A stretch of 32,440 bases of DNA from Conoideocrella luteorostrata (GCA_032433595.1 JASWJB010000408.1:1-32440), one strand, 5' to 3'; counted from the stretch's first letter, positions 22,007-32,362 are shown. Program-made: numbers and translations. The notes: a model not told the origin generated them from the letters alone.

Positions 22007-25000
22007 ATGACAGAACCATCGAAATCGAAAACTGTAACGGCGTCGGTCTTCGGCTTGCTAAATCTGTCTCCGAAGCGGTCACAGAGCGCGAGACGTTCAG
22101 GTTCGTCGGCCGTGATCTGCTGTGATGCCTTTCTAACAGAACCGCGGTTCTTAGATATGATCCGTCCATCCTGGCTAAGTCCCGCGACAATAGCGACGGT
22201 GGTTTATTTCCAAGCTCAGAGCTTGCGACTGCAGGAGACAGCGTCTTGACAGCTCTTGCTCAGCTTGGAACCTACAAGACGGGCACTGAACGAGGCTTCA
22301 TCTCCATCTTCGATGCCAATCATCAGTATATTGTCGCCGAAGCCGTGCCCTCCATGCGGATCAGCCCAAAACTTTCCAACGATAGTTGTTCACTTCCCCT
22401 GGCGCTTTGTGGCACAGCAATTGCTCGCAGTCAGGGGACCCGCGATCATGTGTTGTACTTGTCCGACAATACCGATACTAATACTGATAGCCATGACGCA
22501 CTCGAACTGCCGCTCTTTGTCGTGCCCAATTTGGTTGCTGACTCCCGATTCTCTTCTAGGCCGTACTGACAATTTGGCAAACGCGGCCAGTTTTATGCAG
22601 GCGTGCCCATCCGTACACAGAGTGGAATTAATATTGGTGCCTACTGTGTTATGAGCACAACGAGGCCTGACACGTGGGACGAACAAAGCACGCAGCACAT
22701 CCGAGACATCTCCCGCGCTATAATGGAACATCTTGAATTCCGCAGATCCCGATTTAGTTACCGGGTGCATGAGCGCATGAATAAAGGCATAGGCTCCTTC
22801 ATTGCAGGCAGAGGTACTCTTACAGGATGGCAGTCCGAGCCAAACGGGGAAACATCGTTGGGCCACACCAAACTGGAACGAGATTTTAACCCAGAACAGC
22901 GGTATGATGAGCGGTCCGCAAGGCAGAGCAAAGAGAAAGATGAGTCGGAGCCATTAGTTATCGGTCCTCCGGCGGGAACAAATGGAGCTGCCGAGACGAA
23001 CCACGGGAGCAACTTGTCCGCTGGGAGAACTACCATGGCCCCCGAACCTGACTCTCTTGATCTTTTGAGTAGATCTGATGCAAGCTATATAGTTAACCCA
23101 CCCCTCAAATCAGGGGGACCAGGCTTCTCAGATGCTCCCGATTCGGAGAATGAGTCGGATGACCTCTTCTCAATAGCCGCGAATATTATTCGGGAAGCAT
23201 TTGAAGTGGAGGGTTGCACCTTTCTAGATGTTTCTTTTGGTTCCTACGGCCCTCCATCAGTTCTTAGTCCCTCTGCAGCTGTCGGCCGTGATGACGGCAA
23301 TGACCACACCTCCTCGACGAGTAGTGACGAGCAGGCTCAATGCCCGCCGATCGAAGGGAAAGATGAGTTATGTGATCCGTTTGGGCTCTCTATTAAAGAC
23401 GACACCTATATCAACGGCATGCGGGTCATGCACACCGATGTCGGCATTATACCGAAGCGTTTCCTCGCCAAGCTGCTTCGAAGGTATCCCAACGGCAAGA
23501 TATTCAATTTTGATGCCGACGATGAATTGCAATCCAGCGACTCATCCGAAGATGATCTCACAATAGAAGCTCAGCCCCCTACTCATCAACCTCCATCACC
23601 AAAAATCTGGTCCTCCTAGCATAGATGCCCATGAAAACTAGTCTGGGAGTCCTTTCAAAAGGCGGCGCGACACACAATACAGTCGACACGACGAGGGACG
23701 TCTGATTCAGCGAGCCTTCCCAGCTGCGCGCAGCGTTGCATTTATCCCGGTCTGGAATCCGAAAAGAGAACGATGGTTTGCTGGGGGGTTTATTTATACT
23801 CTTGATCCTCCTCGAATCTTCTCCATTGAAGTAGAGCTCAGTTTTCTCCAAGCTTTTGCGAGGCTGATTACTACCGAAGTCCTCAATCTTCAGTCATTGC
23901 GAGCTAATAAAGCCAAATCTAATGTATTAGGCTCACTGTCCCACGAATTGCGGTCCCCTCTGCATGGTGTAATACTTGGTACCGAGTTACTCAACGACAC
24001 TGATCTCAGCGTCTTTCAGGGCAATACTGCTCATACGATTGAGACTTGCTGTCGCGCTCTGCTTGATACCATTGAACATCTCCAGGATTATTCCAAAGTT
24101 AACAGCTTTGCCGGAAAGCGCAAGAAATCATTGAAACCAATGCCACCTATGCTCCAGAAACGTGCCAAGTCTGATGAATTTGGCAAGAAAACTTTATCTA
24201 CAGACGCCAGCCTCGACAGCCTCGTTGAAGAAGTTGCCGAAAGTGTTTTTGCTGGCTTCAACTTCCAACGCAAATCTCTTCGGCAACTCTCCAAATCAGC
24301 AACTTCAAAGTTCGCGGATATTGCGGCACATAATCGACAGGACTATGCAATGGCCATGGAACAGTTGGGTACTGACATTGACGGCCAAGGTCAACAGGGA
24401 ATCCCGTTTACCAACGTATCTGTGCATCTTTTGATAGACCCAACATGTAATTGGACGTTGCATTTACAACCTGGAGTAATCCGTCGAATAATCATGAACT
24501 CTGTCGGCGACTCGCTCAAATACACTGCAAGTGGCAGCATCTGTATCTCACTTACTCAAGAACCTCCCGCTTCAAAGAATTCTGGAATCAAACACCTCAT
24601 CAAGCTCACGGTACAAGACATCAGAAAGGGAATAGGCGAGGACTACCTGCAACACAAACTTTTAAGCCCTTTTCGCCGGAAGATGAGCTCATGGCCGGTA
24701 CAGGTCTAGGGCTGAGCCTAGTCAGAATAATCGTGACACAGCTACGTGGTCAGATCTCTGTAAAAAGCCGGGTCGGGGTTGGAACTACAGTTACTGTTAC
24801 CCTGCTGCTGGAGCAGTCACTGCAAACTCTTGGCTCATTGTCTAATATTCCTGAAGATGGCGGAGGGTTTCAAAGGCAAATTGATGAGCTGAGAGGTCTC
24901 CGCGTTCGGATTTGTGGTTTCGAATCCTCGCGGACAAGCACCCGACGCGCTATTGTGGAGGATATCTGTCGGCGCTGGCTTCATCTTGACATCGTTTCCG

Positions 25001-25957
25001 AGCAGGAAAGAGCTCCAGACTTCGTGTTTTGGTCCGAAGAAGCGTTGCCCCGGTCTTTTGAATAAACCGCAAAGCTCGCAAAAACTTCCAAACGTGGTTG
25101 TCTGTCACGACGCACTCGAAGCATATAAGCGAGTAAACGAGTATAAAGTGTTGGGCAAGGTGGTGTTTTTGAGTTCATATCCCAACCATAAGTGAACTTG
25201 TCAAGTTCTGCCGTCACTTAAGCAATAGATTTAACAGAGTTCCATAGGATCGGCCCCCGAAAACTTGCAAATGCCATGTTACTTACGTACGAACGCTGGA
25301 TGGCCCTCCTAAGACTGTTACTATCTCCTCGCCCACCAGGCCCAAATCGAGCCGACAGCTCTCATACTATAGAGCTCTCAGTAAAAGAAGCCACGACTCA
25401 TAAACTGTCGCGAAGGATCTTGGCCATCCAACCAGATATTTGCGAGTTCCGGCCAAAGAGTCCTATAGTCAAAGCTGTTCCAGAGTCTCGACCCGAAGTG
25501 ACCACTACACTGATGTCCTCCGATGATCCGACGGCATTAGAGCCAGAGAGAGGTACATCTGAAAAAGTTCTACTCGTTGATGATAATCACATCAATCTCA
25601 AAATCTTATCTGCATATATGGCCAAACCTTGGGCGATCATATGAAGCGGTCTCAAATGACAAGGAAGCTGTCGAGGCTTACACCCAGAGTCCAAGTCAAT
25701 TTGCCGGTATCTTGATGGACATCTCCATGCCCGTCATGTATGGTCTTGAAGCCACAAGACAAATACGTGCCTTCGAACACAAGAAGCAGCTCGCGAGAGT
25801 CACGATCCTTACACTAACCGGTCTCGCATCAGATACCACCCAACAAGAAGCATTGGAAAGTGGGGTAGATGTGTTTCTGACAAAGCCTGTCAGATTAAAG
25901 ACATTGAGCGAGGTGTTGAAGTCGATGAACATTGTGCCACTGGCGGAATTGGGATGA
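22007..25957 (+). pseudogene. Hybrid histidine kinase pseudogene (GAF-like region, HisKA, HATPase_c, receiver)
   Basis: Family segments follow in the right order but in shifting frames. A GAF-like N-terminal region (about 22240-22720), a Ser/Asp-rich linker, the HisKA H-box SLSHELRSPLHG (His codon 23942-23944), the ATPase domain with G2 box GTGLGLS (24697-24717), and a receiver with its acidic pair (25579-25584), phospho-acceptor Asp (25718-25720) and Lys (25883-25885). An intact protein would autophosphorylate on His and relay to its receiver Asp. Lesions: in-frame TGA at 22123 and 22567; frame change near 23570-23600 with TAG at 23617 and 23639; one base lost in 24660-24663; TAA at 25063; one base gained near 25086; one lost near 25159; one gained near 25627. 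The ATP-binding boxes are also changed: N-box Asn to Asp (24509-24511) and first G1 Gly to Arg (AGA, 24623-24625). The exact N-terminus is uncertain; the ATG at 22007 is in another frame than the conserved segment that follows. No membrane segment is evident, so it was probably cytosolic. Confidence 0.87.
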
Positions 25958-26697
25958 GCCGGCTACACCATCGAGAGCTTTGTATGGATTGGGGATCTGA
26001 TTCGCAGACCGAAACATGCGGCAGGCCATCACTATGAGGCTTACGTTACCAGTGTGCCTGTATGGTCATTGATCCTGCTCTTAGGATACTGGCGGAAGGG
26101 CGAGACACTGGAAACGAGCAGGCGAGAATGATCGGTTCCTATAGATCAAATCAGGACGGTATTAACCTCCTCCTTCCAGCGCCAGCAAGCCACGAATACA
26201 CAGCGAGCTTACAGAAATCGTCTGGGTGAAGCCATACCAGCCACTCAACTACAATAGTGCTTGGGGGAGCCGAGTCCAGGGGTCATTTGTTCGTCGAACC
26301 CAGCGGAATCAGCAGTTCCCAGTGCCACTCCAAAGCATGCAGGCGCGCTAAGTTGCAGTTGATTGCCAGTCCATGAGGCCTGCGCCGTCCACACAAATGT
26401 TACGATCCAGGCTTTGAGGTGGTCGCGACGACGTCTCGGCCACGCTTAGCAATAATCAACTCTGAAAGTATTACTGATTTATGTTGTTATGTATTTTGTG
26501 CACGTATCATATATCATCAAAGTTTTACGGTTGCATACGAGACAATTTTTGCAAGTATCTTGTAATATGTATTTTACTCTACAATCCCAGTATTATTCTT
26601 TCAATCACCATTAAGTACTTATGTGTGTATTCATGGTCGACATTCTTCCCTTTGACATTATCATCAAGATTCCCCTGTTCCACGCTAGCAAAAACAT
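25958..26697. other. Intergenic region between two convergent gene ends
   Basis: About 740 bp between the end of the kinase pseudogene and the stop of the SDR gene. The last ~250 bp is AT-rich (TTATGTTGTTATG, CATATATCATC, TAATATGTATTTTAC) and probably includes the SDR 3' UTR on the minus strand. No gene is recognisable. Confidence 0.5.
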
Positions 26698-27696
26698 TTA
26701 TGACGAAAATTGAAGCGAAATACCGGGCTTGATTGTCTCCAGCTTCTTCACCAGCTCCTTCCACATCTTGTCCTGCACAATCTTGCCTTTCTCACCCGTG
26801 GCCAAGGCTGCCGGCTCTGAGACCTCACAGTCAGTCACGTACTGTCCATGTGACTCAGCGCCTTTGGACGCCGCATGCACCAAGTTCCGACTGCCAGCCT
26901 CGGCCGATCGAGCGATGATCTGTCTCATCAGCCAGAAGCCCCATCCGGGGGACTCGCGCGACAGCTCCGAGTGGCACAAGCCAGGGTTCACGGTGTTGAT
27001 CGTCACAGGAAATTTGTCTGCGGGACTTTGCTCAGCAATGGCCCGCACGGCGAGGACCTCGAGGAGCTTGGAGATGGGATACTGCTCGTCCCAATTCTTT
27101 TCGGCGACAGCCTTGTCGTTGGCGAGAGCGAACACGCTCTGGTTTGCTGCCGCTGACGCTGCCGCGTGTTCAACAAAGCCCGGAGCGTGGCCGTGAACGT
27201 CGGACGATGTGATAGTCAGGGCGGGGCGAATTCCGAAACGCGCAGCAGATTCCTTGAGTTTGGGCAAGACAAGCGCGGCGAGGAGGAACGTGGACACGAC
27301 GTTGACGGTGATCATGCTTTCGTTGTCTTCTATAACACGGTACTCGCCGCTAGCGATGCCAGCATTGGCGAGAAACATGTCCAGGCGGTCGAGCTCGCTG
27401 TTGACTCTGGCGGCAAACTTCTGCACATTTGCGTAACTGGCCATGTCGAGCTGCCAAACTTGGATGTCTACCGTTTGTGGCGGTGGCAGACTGTTTAGAA
27501 TATCCTGCTTGGCCGCCTCGCCCTTGTCCATGCTGCGAACGGCCAGGATGATTCGCTTTGCGCTGAGACGGGCGAAGTGCCGGGCGGCTTCTTTGCCGAG
27601 ACCGACGTTGCTTCCTGTGATGATGATGGTTTTGCCGCTATAGTTGCCGGTCGGCGGTGGCATTGTTTTGAATAGTTGGCTGTAGAAGAAACCCAT
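26698..27696 (-). CDS. Short-chain dehydrogenase/reductase (SDR), intronless
   Basis: Single exon on the minus strand, 332 residues, starting at the ATG at 27696 (MGFFYSQLF); the frame is open further upstream but without an ATG. Classical SDR landmarks are intact: cofactor-binding TGSNVGLG (27-34), Asp84 in QLDMAS, the NAG motif at 111-113, catalytic Ser164/165 (ITSSDVHG), Tyr206 and Lys210 (YPISK), and the post-active-site VNPGLCHSEL. The RS motif after the second strand (AVRSMDKGEAA) is typical of NADP(H)-preferring retinol-dehydrogenase/WW-domain-oxidoreductase-like SDRs, so oxidation or reduction of a small carbonyl/alcohol is likely. The substrate cannot be inferred. N-terminal residues 1-12 are hydrophobic but too short for a clear anchor. 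It is the only fully intact gene in the right third of the window. Confidence 0.92.
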   Translation of the reverse strand: MGFFYSQLFKTMPPPTGNYSGKTIIITGSNVGLGKEAARHFARLSAKRIILAVRSMDKGEAAKQDILNSLPPPQTVDIQVWQLDMASYANVQKFAARVNSELDRLDMFLANAGIASGEYRVIEDNESMITVNVVSTFLLAALVLPKLKESAARFGIRPALTITSSDVHGHAPGFVEHAAASAAANQSVFALANDKAVAEKNWDEQYPISKLLEVLAVRAIAEQSPADKFPVTINTVNPGLCHSELSRESPGWGFWLMRQIIARSAEAGSRNLVHAASKGAESHGQYVTDCEVSEPAALATGEKGKIVQDKMWKELVKKLETIKPGISLQFSS

Positions 27697-27840
27697 TGTG
27701 ACGGGGCGATAGGAAGGTGTAATGAAGTGTTTGGAGTTGTGCGTTAAGCTGAATGCGTAGATGGATGCTTGAGCTGCGTAGATTGATGGCTGAGTGACTC
27801 TAAAAGAAAAGGCTGTCACAAAGAAGGTACAGCCCAGAGG

Positions 27841-27847
27841 TTATATA
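27841..27847 (-). promoter_or_regulatory. TATA-like element upstream of the SDR gene
   Basis: Minus-strand GGGTATATAACC places TATATAA about 145 nt before the SDR ATG at 27696. Position and sequence fit a core promoter; no experimental start is known. Confidence 0.4.
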
Positions 27848-28875
27848 CCCAGAAGGTGCATCAATCCATGACGTGTAGTTGCATCGACATGGCATTAAGA
27901 GCTGCCACCAGGCGACGCCTCCGAGCTGGCGTTGGGTGTGCAGATCGGTCGGGTCGGCAGGCTAATCTCCTTGACACCCTGTACCCGGTGCCAAAACCGC
28001 AGGTGCAGCCCGGGGATTGCGGACCTAAGACCAAATTGGCACCCGCCCACCTCATTTTCACGCTTCGGTGCTTCGGCTGTAAGTGGCTATAATGGCGCCT
28101 GCGCGGGGACTAACACAGCCAATAATAGAGCCGGCATTCATTCATGCGGTCAATGGCGTCTGCCTAAGGCCATCTCTGGATGATATGCCGCCCAAGATGT
28201 TCGCTGCCAGTTAATCCGTACTGCTGGGATACGTAGAGAGTCGAAGTGCGGCGTTTAGGGGATCGAACCGGCTTGGCTGACAGTAATGTCCGGGGCTGGC
28301 TACGTCACATTTATCGAGACGGGCTTAAGCATATCTGCGAGGCGCCAACCCAGGGAAGCGATTTTTGTGGGGCAGTTTAAAGTGGTGGAGACGCCAAAAT
28401 TCACTGGGGCAAAGGACTTCTACAAATAGAAAAATCTCCAGGTGCCCCAGTCCAGTCGGTTGGCTGCAACGGTATTCCCACTTTTCGTACCACAGATTGC
28501 TGGTGGAAACGGGGGTGGTGGGCGTGTAAAGTTTATTTACGGAGAAAATTGTGTGCATAACGTGGAGGGGAGGGTGTATAGTCGTTCGTTTTGGCGTAAC
28601 GTCTTTTTCTGTGGGTTTCTGGCAAGACGATTTGCGGGCTGAAACTGGTCCAATTGATGTGTATCTTGTGGTTCGGGATCTGACCGCATGTTGGTGATGT
28701 GGGAACGTGACTTTCGAAGTATATCTCGCTGCGAATTGTTTCTTTGGGAGTTGCTTCTGTTGTGTGAGTACTCCATTGCTCAGGGTTGTCTCAGGGTTGT
28801 CATGGACTCTACTACTCTGTACGTAGAACACCACTTTGCAATCTTATTGGTCGCTTGTTAGGTAAAATTGGGGCG

Positions 28876-28906
28876 CTTTCCTATTTGGGTTCTTTCCTAT
28901 TTGGGT
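28876..28906. repeat. 16-bp tandem duplication (CTTTCCTATTTGGGT)
   Basis: CTTTCCTATTTGGGT at 28876-28890 is repeated at 28892-28906. Just upstream (28776-28801) an 11-bp unit, TCAGGGTTGTC, is likewise duplicated. Confidence 0.85.
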
Positions 28907-29100
28907 GCTTCTTGGAGATGATCGCTGTACGGAGTAGAGATGCAGAGTACAGTACGCAGTAGTCCACTGAGGTTATCGTTGGGCCTGTTTTCTCGCACAA
29001 CTACTAGTGTGTTGTGAGTACGTCAATTATTTCCAGTGCCAAGAGCAAGCTTAGAGCTCACATTCCGTCTCTGGACTGGAAAGAGGCAGTACCAAAAGAC

Positions 29101-29128
29101 TGCTGTGCTGTGCTGTGCTGTGCTGTGC
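29101..29128. repeat. Pentamer microsatellite (TGCTG)n
   Basis: Five perfect tandem copies of TGCTG plus a partial copy, 15 nt before the inverted repeat at 29143-29175. Confidence 0.9.
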
Positions 29129-29142
29129 AGGGGTCGCACTGG

Positions 29143-29175
29143 GGCTTACTCCCATCTCAAATCTGGGAGTAAGCC
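29143..29175. repeat. Perfect 12-bp inverted repeat, 9-nt loop
   Basis: GGCTTACTCCCA (29143-29154), spacer TCTCAAATC, TGGGAGTAAGCC (29164-29175). It could fold as a hairpin in RNA or cruciform in DNA, or serve as a dimeric binding site. No T-run follows and it is far from a gene end, so I do not call it a terminator. Confidence 0.85.
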
Positions 29176-29253
29176 ACCTGTGATCCTCCGGATCGCGCAT
29201 CCTTGAGACAGCCGCTTGGATGAGACAGTCTGGCTTTAACGTTTACTGAGCGC

Positions 29254-29274
29254 ACGGAGTACGGAGTACGGAGT
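29254..29274. repeat. Three tandem ACGGAGT heptamers
   Basis: ACGGAGTACGGAGTACGGAGT is the same register as the overlapping TACGGAGTAC copies at 15363-15379, with one unit more. Confidence 0.85.
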
Positions 29275-29493
29275 AATAACTTTGTATTTGTTGGTGCACC
29301 TCTCTGCCGCTCCGACATTCCCCATCGAACAGCACACATTCTTCCGGCGACAATACATCTAACATGCGAGACAATACGCATTGCAACCTCATTTACCCCG
29401 CCCCTTCTCTTGGGCCGGCCGTCGCATGAAATGCAGCAAATAGTTCAGCTCCTCACCGAACCAAGCTTTGGCAAAGCAATGAAACATCACGGA

Positions 29494-29570
29494 CCAATAA
29501 CATCGTTGTGGCGGGCGCACGATTGATATGCGGCGCCGGAAGTGAGGGGTAAGCGGGCGAGTATATCAGT
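29494..29570 (+). promoter_or_regulatory. Putative promoter of the MetE-like gene (CCAAT and TATA-like boxes)
   Basis: CCAAT at 29494-29498 and GTATATCAG at 29561-29569 precede a CT-rich leader (TCAGTCTTTTTCCCCTCCAT, 29597-29616) and the ATG at 29674. The order and spacing fit a fungal core promoter. Confidence 0.4.
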
Positions 29571-29673
29571 GAGCACTTCTGCCGGTCTGCCCCTTCAGTC
29601 TTTTTCCCCTCCATCTCGCTACCGCGTCGGACGCGAAGAAGTTATTTACGCCATTGAAGAACTAACCTTAGCC

Positions 29674-31032
29674 ATGCCTATTCCCACGGAAAACGTCGGT
29701 ATGTCGCTCATTCCCCGAGTACACAGCCAAACTTGCTTGATGGGAATGGGGAGGGTGTGCTGACTTGCCTTGTAGGATCTCTTCCCCGACCAAAGGGTAT
29801 GTAAGGGGGTCTGTCGGGCAGTTGTAGTGACAGCTTCAAGATCTCACAATGCCGTCATAGTCCTGCAGGACACTTTCGCGGCGTACGATGAGGGCCGTGT
29901 AAGCCGTGAGAAACTGGTACAGGAGCAGGACAGGGCCGCTAAAGATAGTATCGAGCGCATGGCCGCCACGGGCCAGGCATATGTGACTGATGGAGAACAG
30001 CGGGCGAGCAGCTTTGCTACGTATTCTATTACCGAGTATGCTTTTTACCTTCTCCCTGACCCTGGCCCGCTCATTCCAATACTAACCCGTGAGAACTAGC
30101 ACCCTTGGAGGAACGGGACTCATGGAGAACATGAAAGCCGACGGCCAGTACTTTGCAATCTTTGACGACGGACATCACCGCCAACTGCCCCGTCTGGTGA
30201 GCGGACCGTTTAGGTACAAGACATACGCCTATGAGAACCTCAAGCTGTCGCTTCCCTATGCCGAGGCCGCCAACGCAAAGATGAAGCAGGCCGTTATTGC
30301 GCCGTCCATGATGTACCTCACCTACCCACTGACTGGAGAGATTGAAGGCTATCCAAGGAGCGAGTTTCTGAAAGACCTGGTCGATGAATGCGAAAAGGAC
30401 ATCCGGGGCTGTTTTGCTGCCGGCGCGGTACGCGTCAGCATCGACTTCACCGAGGGCCGACTCGCGACCAAGAACGACCCCAGGAACCCTTGGACCGGAG
30501 CCGAGCTGCTCGACTCGTTCATCAGCCTCATCAACAAGGTCCTCGCGCACTTCACACCAGAGGAGCGTCAGAACATCGGGCTGCACACCTGCCCAGGCGG
30601 CGACTGCGACAGCGTGCACTCCGCAGAGGTCCCTACACGAACCTCTTGGGAACTCTGTTCAACATCAACGCCGGGTATTTTCTCATCCAGCTCGCAAGCG
30701 AGAAGAACAAGGAGGCCGTGTACAAAGAGATTGGCCAGCGGATCCGCAAGGATGCCGACGGCGTAAAGCAAGTCGCCTTCATTGGGGTCGTCAACACGTT
30801 GAGCGCGAGGCTCGAGACGCCCGAGGAGATTTGCGAGGATCTCATCACCGCCAGCAAGTACATCGCCAGGGACCAGCTCGGCGCGACGGACGACTGCGGC
30901 TTCTCCCCGTTCTCGATCGACGTGAAGCCTAGTCATGGCGGCGATCCGGACTTTGCCAGGGATGTTGCCTTTCAAAAGATTGCGAATAGGGTGAAGGGCG
31001 CGGCTTTGGCGAGCGAGAAGTTGGGCATCTAG
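29674..31032 (+). CDS. MetE-like protein (cobalamin-independent methionine synthase C-terminal type) with a one-base frameshift
   Basis: Exons 29674-29698, 29776-29796, 29861-30035 and 30100-31032; introns of 77, 64 and 64 nt with GTATGT/GTATGC donors, the last with ACTAAC at 30081-30086. They join into GSLPRPK, then DGEQRASSFATY and ITDTLGGTG, as in fungal UROD/MetE-like proteins of about 380 residues, which have only the catalytic TIM barrel of methionine synthase. Zinc-ligand-like motifs are present: HTC (His236, Cys238) and, later, DDCGFSPF. After HSAEVP the frame breaks: GTCCCTAC at 30629-30636 lacks one base, and the conserved continuation YTNLL...NAGYFLIQLA runs in the next frame to TAG at 31030-31032. 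With the base counted the protein would be 384 residues; as written it stops at 30764-30766 and loses the last zinc ligand. The rest is well conserved, so this is either a very recent lesion or a sequencing error. Whether such proteins make methionine or demethylate other substrates is not known from sequence. Confidence 0.87.
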
Positions 31033-32079
31033 GCTGTGCTATTGGGCACTTGTAACTAAAAAGCTGGGTTTGTCTTCATGTGATGGGTGTGTGCGAAGCA
31101 GATTGTGGACTTGACTTGACTTATTCTCTGGCTGGTCGTGTACTTGTTGTATCTGAATGGCATGAGGCTCTAATATGATGGGGGGGTGTGAGAATAGTCT
31201 CGGTTAAATTGATCTGATGACTCTGCCTTGTTATGCTCGTGGAGACAGACATTCCGATGGTTGGACTGGGTGCACAGCCGTGGGTATCAAAAGTTTGTGA
31301 GAGTACCACATTTCTTCGGCAAAACACCGCAGACTTGGAATTCACGTGTAGAAATTGGCAGCGGGTACTTTTTACAAGCGCAGAAAATGGCCAGGATGAG
31401 ACGCAATGTGCTTGTCTGTCAGGCCATGTAGCAAAACGCCACAGCCATCAGATGACATTGCCACGTACCAAGGTCAAGTAGCGGAGAAGAGTACGAGGTA
31501 CAGTAGAAAACGGTTGAGCACAGGGACATTACCGAGTTCCAGGTACAAGCTACGCGCAGTGGTCGTAAATAATCTGAACTTTCTTCGTTCCCCATATACG
31601 TATTGTCCTAATTAAATTCTGGATTATCAAGAATGTCAATGCGATGCTTACGTATAAATTTTGCGAATCGCTTCTCCCACGTAGGGATATTAGCCATCCG
31701 TACTTACGGTCGGCAATATCCCCCACTCGAAAACTACCTTCGAAAGGCACATTGTTGACGGGCTGGATAATCAAGGTCAACAGTTGGACCCGGCCACCTA
31801 GCCAGGATGGAGACTTTCCTTGCGCCTGTGCTTGCGAACGTTGTACTCGTGAAGGTGCGCGACGGGCTCACGGTTGTCGGCGTTTTCAAAAGGAAGCCGG
31901 TGTAGCAATTCCGAGAGTTACTGTTTACTTGGGCTATAGCCGGGGTCGTAACCATGGTGTTGAGACTCTAGCTAGAGTCTTACCCATATGGTGTTCCGGT
32001 AAGACGTCCTGACGGCTGTCTCGTTACATGGACCTCAAAACCAGCAAGGCGCATCGAAGACGGAGACCAATATCCATGC
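31033..32079. other. Intergenic region after the MetE-like gene
   Basis: About 1 kb containing the MetE-like 3' UTR and unassigned sequence. Minus-strand frames at 31550-31780 and 31734-31955 lie downstream of the ABC relic on the same strand, but I recognise no ABC or other domain in them. Confidence 0.45.
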
Positions 32080-32330
32080 CGAATAACAGCAATAGCGGCC
32101 GTCTGTACCTTCCGCTCGCCACGGACATCAATTGCACTTGTGGCCTCATCAAGAATCAGGATTGGCGGCTTCTTGACGACAGCTCGAGCAATAGCGAGAC
32201 GCTGACGTTGGGCGCTAGAAAGTCTGGTAGGGTGGAAGCGTCCACCTTTAAGATGCGAAGAGCCTTCTGATTTGTTGTTTAAAAAGTCTTCGGCATCGGA
32301 CGGACATGGGCATGGCCACACCAGATGCCG
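32080..32330 (-). pseudogene. Degenerate ABC transporter nucleotide-binding-domain fragment
   Basis: The minus strand reads [11 protein letters not shown] (from about 32296), then [32 protein letters not shown] and VRGERKVQ (to about 32104). This is the signature-to-D-loop part of an ABC ATPase: the Walker [11 protein letters not shown] and D-loop SAID are intact, but the signature reads LSSAQ instead of LSGGQ. Beyond VRGERKVQ the expected H-loop (IAHRL-type) is absent and the sequence diverges. No Walker A is seen before it and no transmembrane domain is present. [12 protein letters not shown] is typical of fungal multidrug/peptide exporters of the ABCB type, which couple ATP hydrolysis to export. 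The fragment is about 65 recognisable residues of a protein normally well over 600, so it cannot be functional alone. The remainder could lie beyond the window's right edge, but the loss of the C-terminal part is internal. Confidence 0.72.
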
Positions 32331-32362
32331 CGTCGGGAGAGTCAATGGGGCGTATATTGAGA

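Larger units (their letters stand above)
27848..29490. other. Divergent intergenic region between the SDR and MetE-like genes
   Basis: About 1.6 kb between divergently read genes. A 169-codon open frame on the minus strand (28325-28834) has no recognisable motif. The segment 28780-29280 is dense in small tandem duplications, a perfect inverted repeat and TACGGAG-type repeats, listed separately. Confidence 0.45.

Noticed and set aside
22123..22569. Programmed TGA readthrough or selenocysteine in the kinase
   Set aside because: As far as I know ascomycetes lack selenocysteine insertion, and the same gene also has TAA/TAG stops and several frameshifts, so decay explains it better.
28255..28285. 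tRNA-like B-box (GGGATCGAACCGG)
   Set aside because: Could not fold a cloverleaf with matching acceptor arms around it on either strand.
28325..28834. 169-codon open frame on the minus strand
   Set aside because: No recognisable motif, overlaps short repeats, and lies in the divergent promoter region. Could be chance.
8031..31032. A coherent secondary-metabolite gene cluster (Zn2Cys6 regulator, SDR, MetE-like, ABC relic)
   Set aside because: No core biosynthetic enzyme (PKS, NRPS, terpene synthase) is present, the genes are separated by many kilobases and housekeeping genes, and several are broken.
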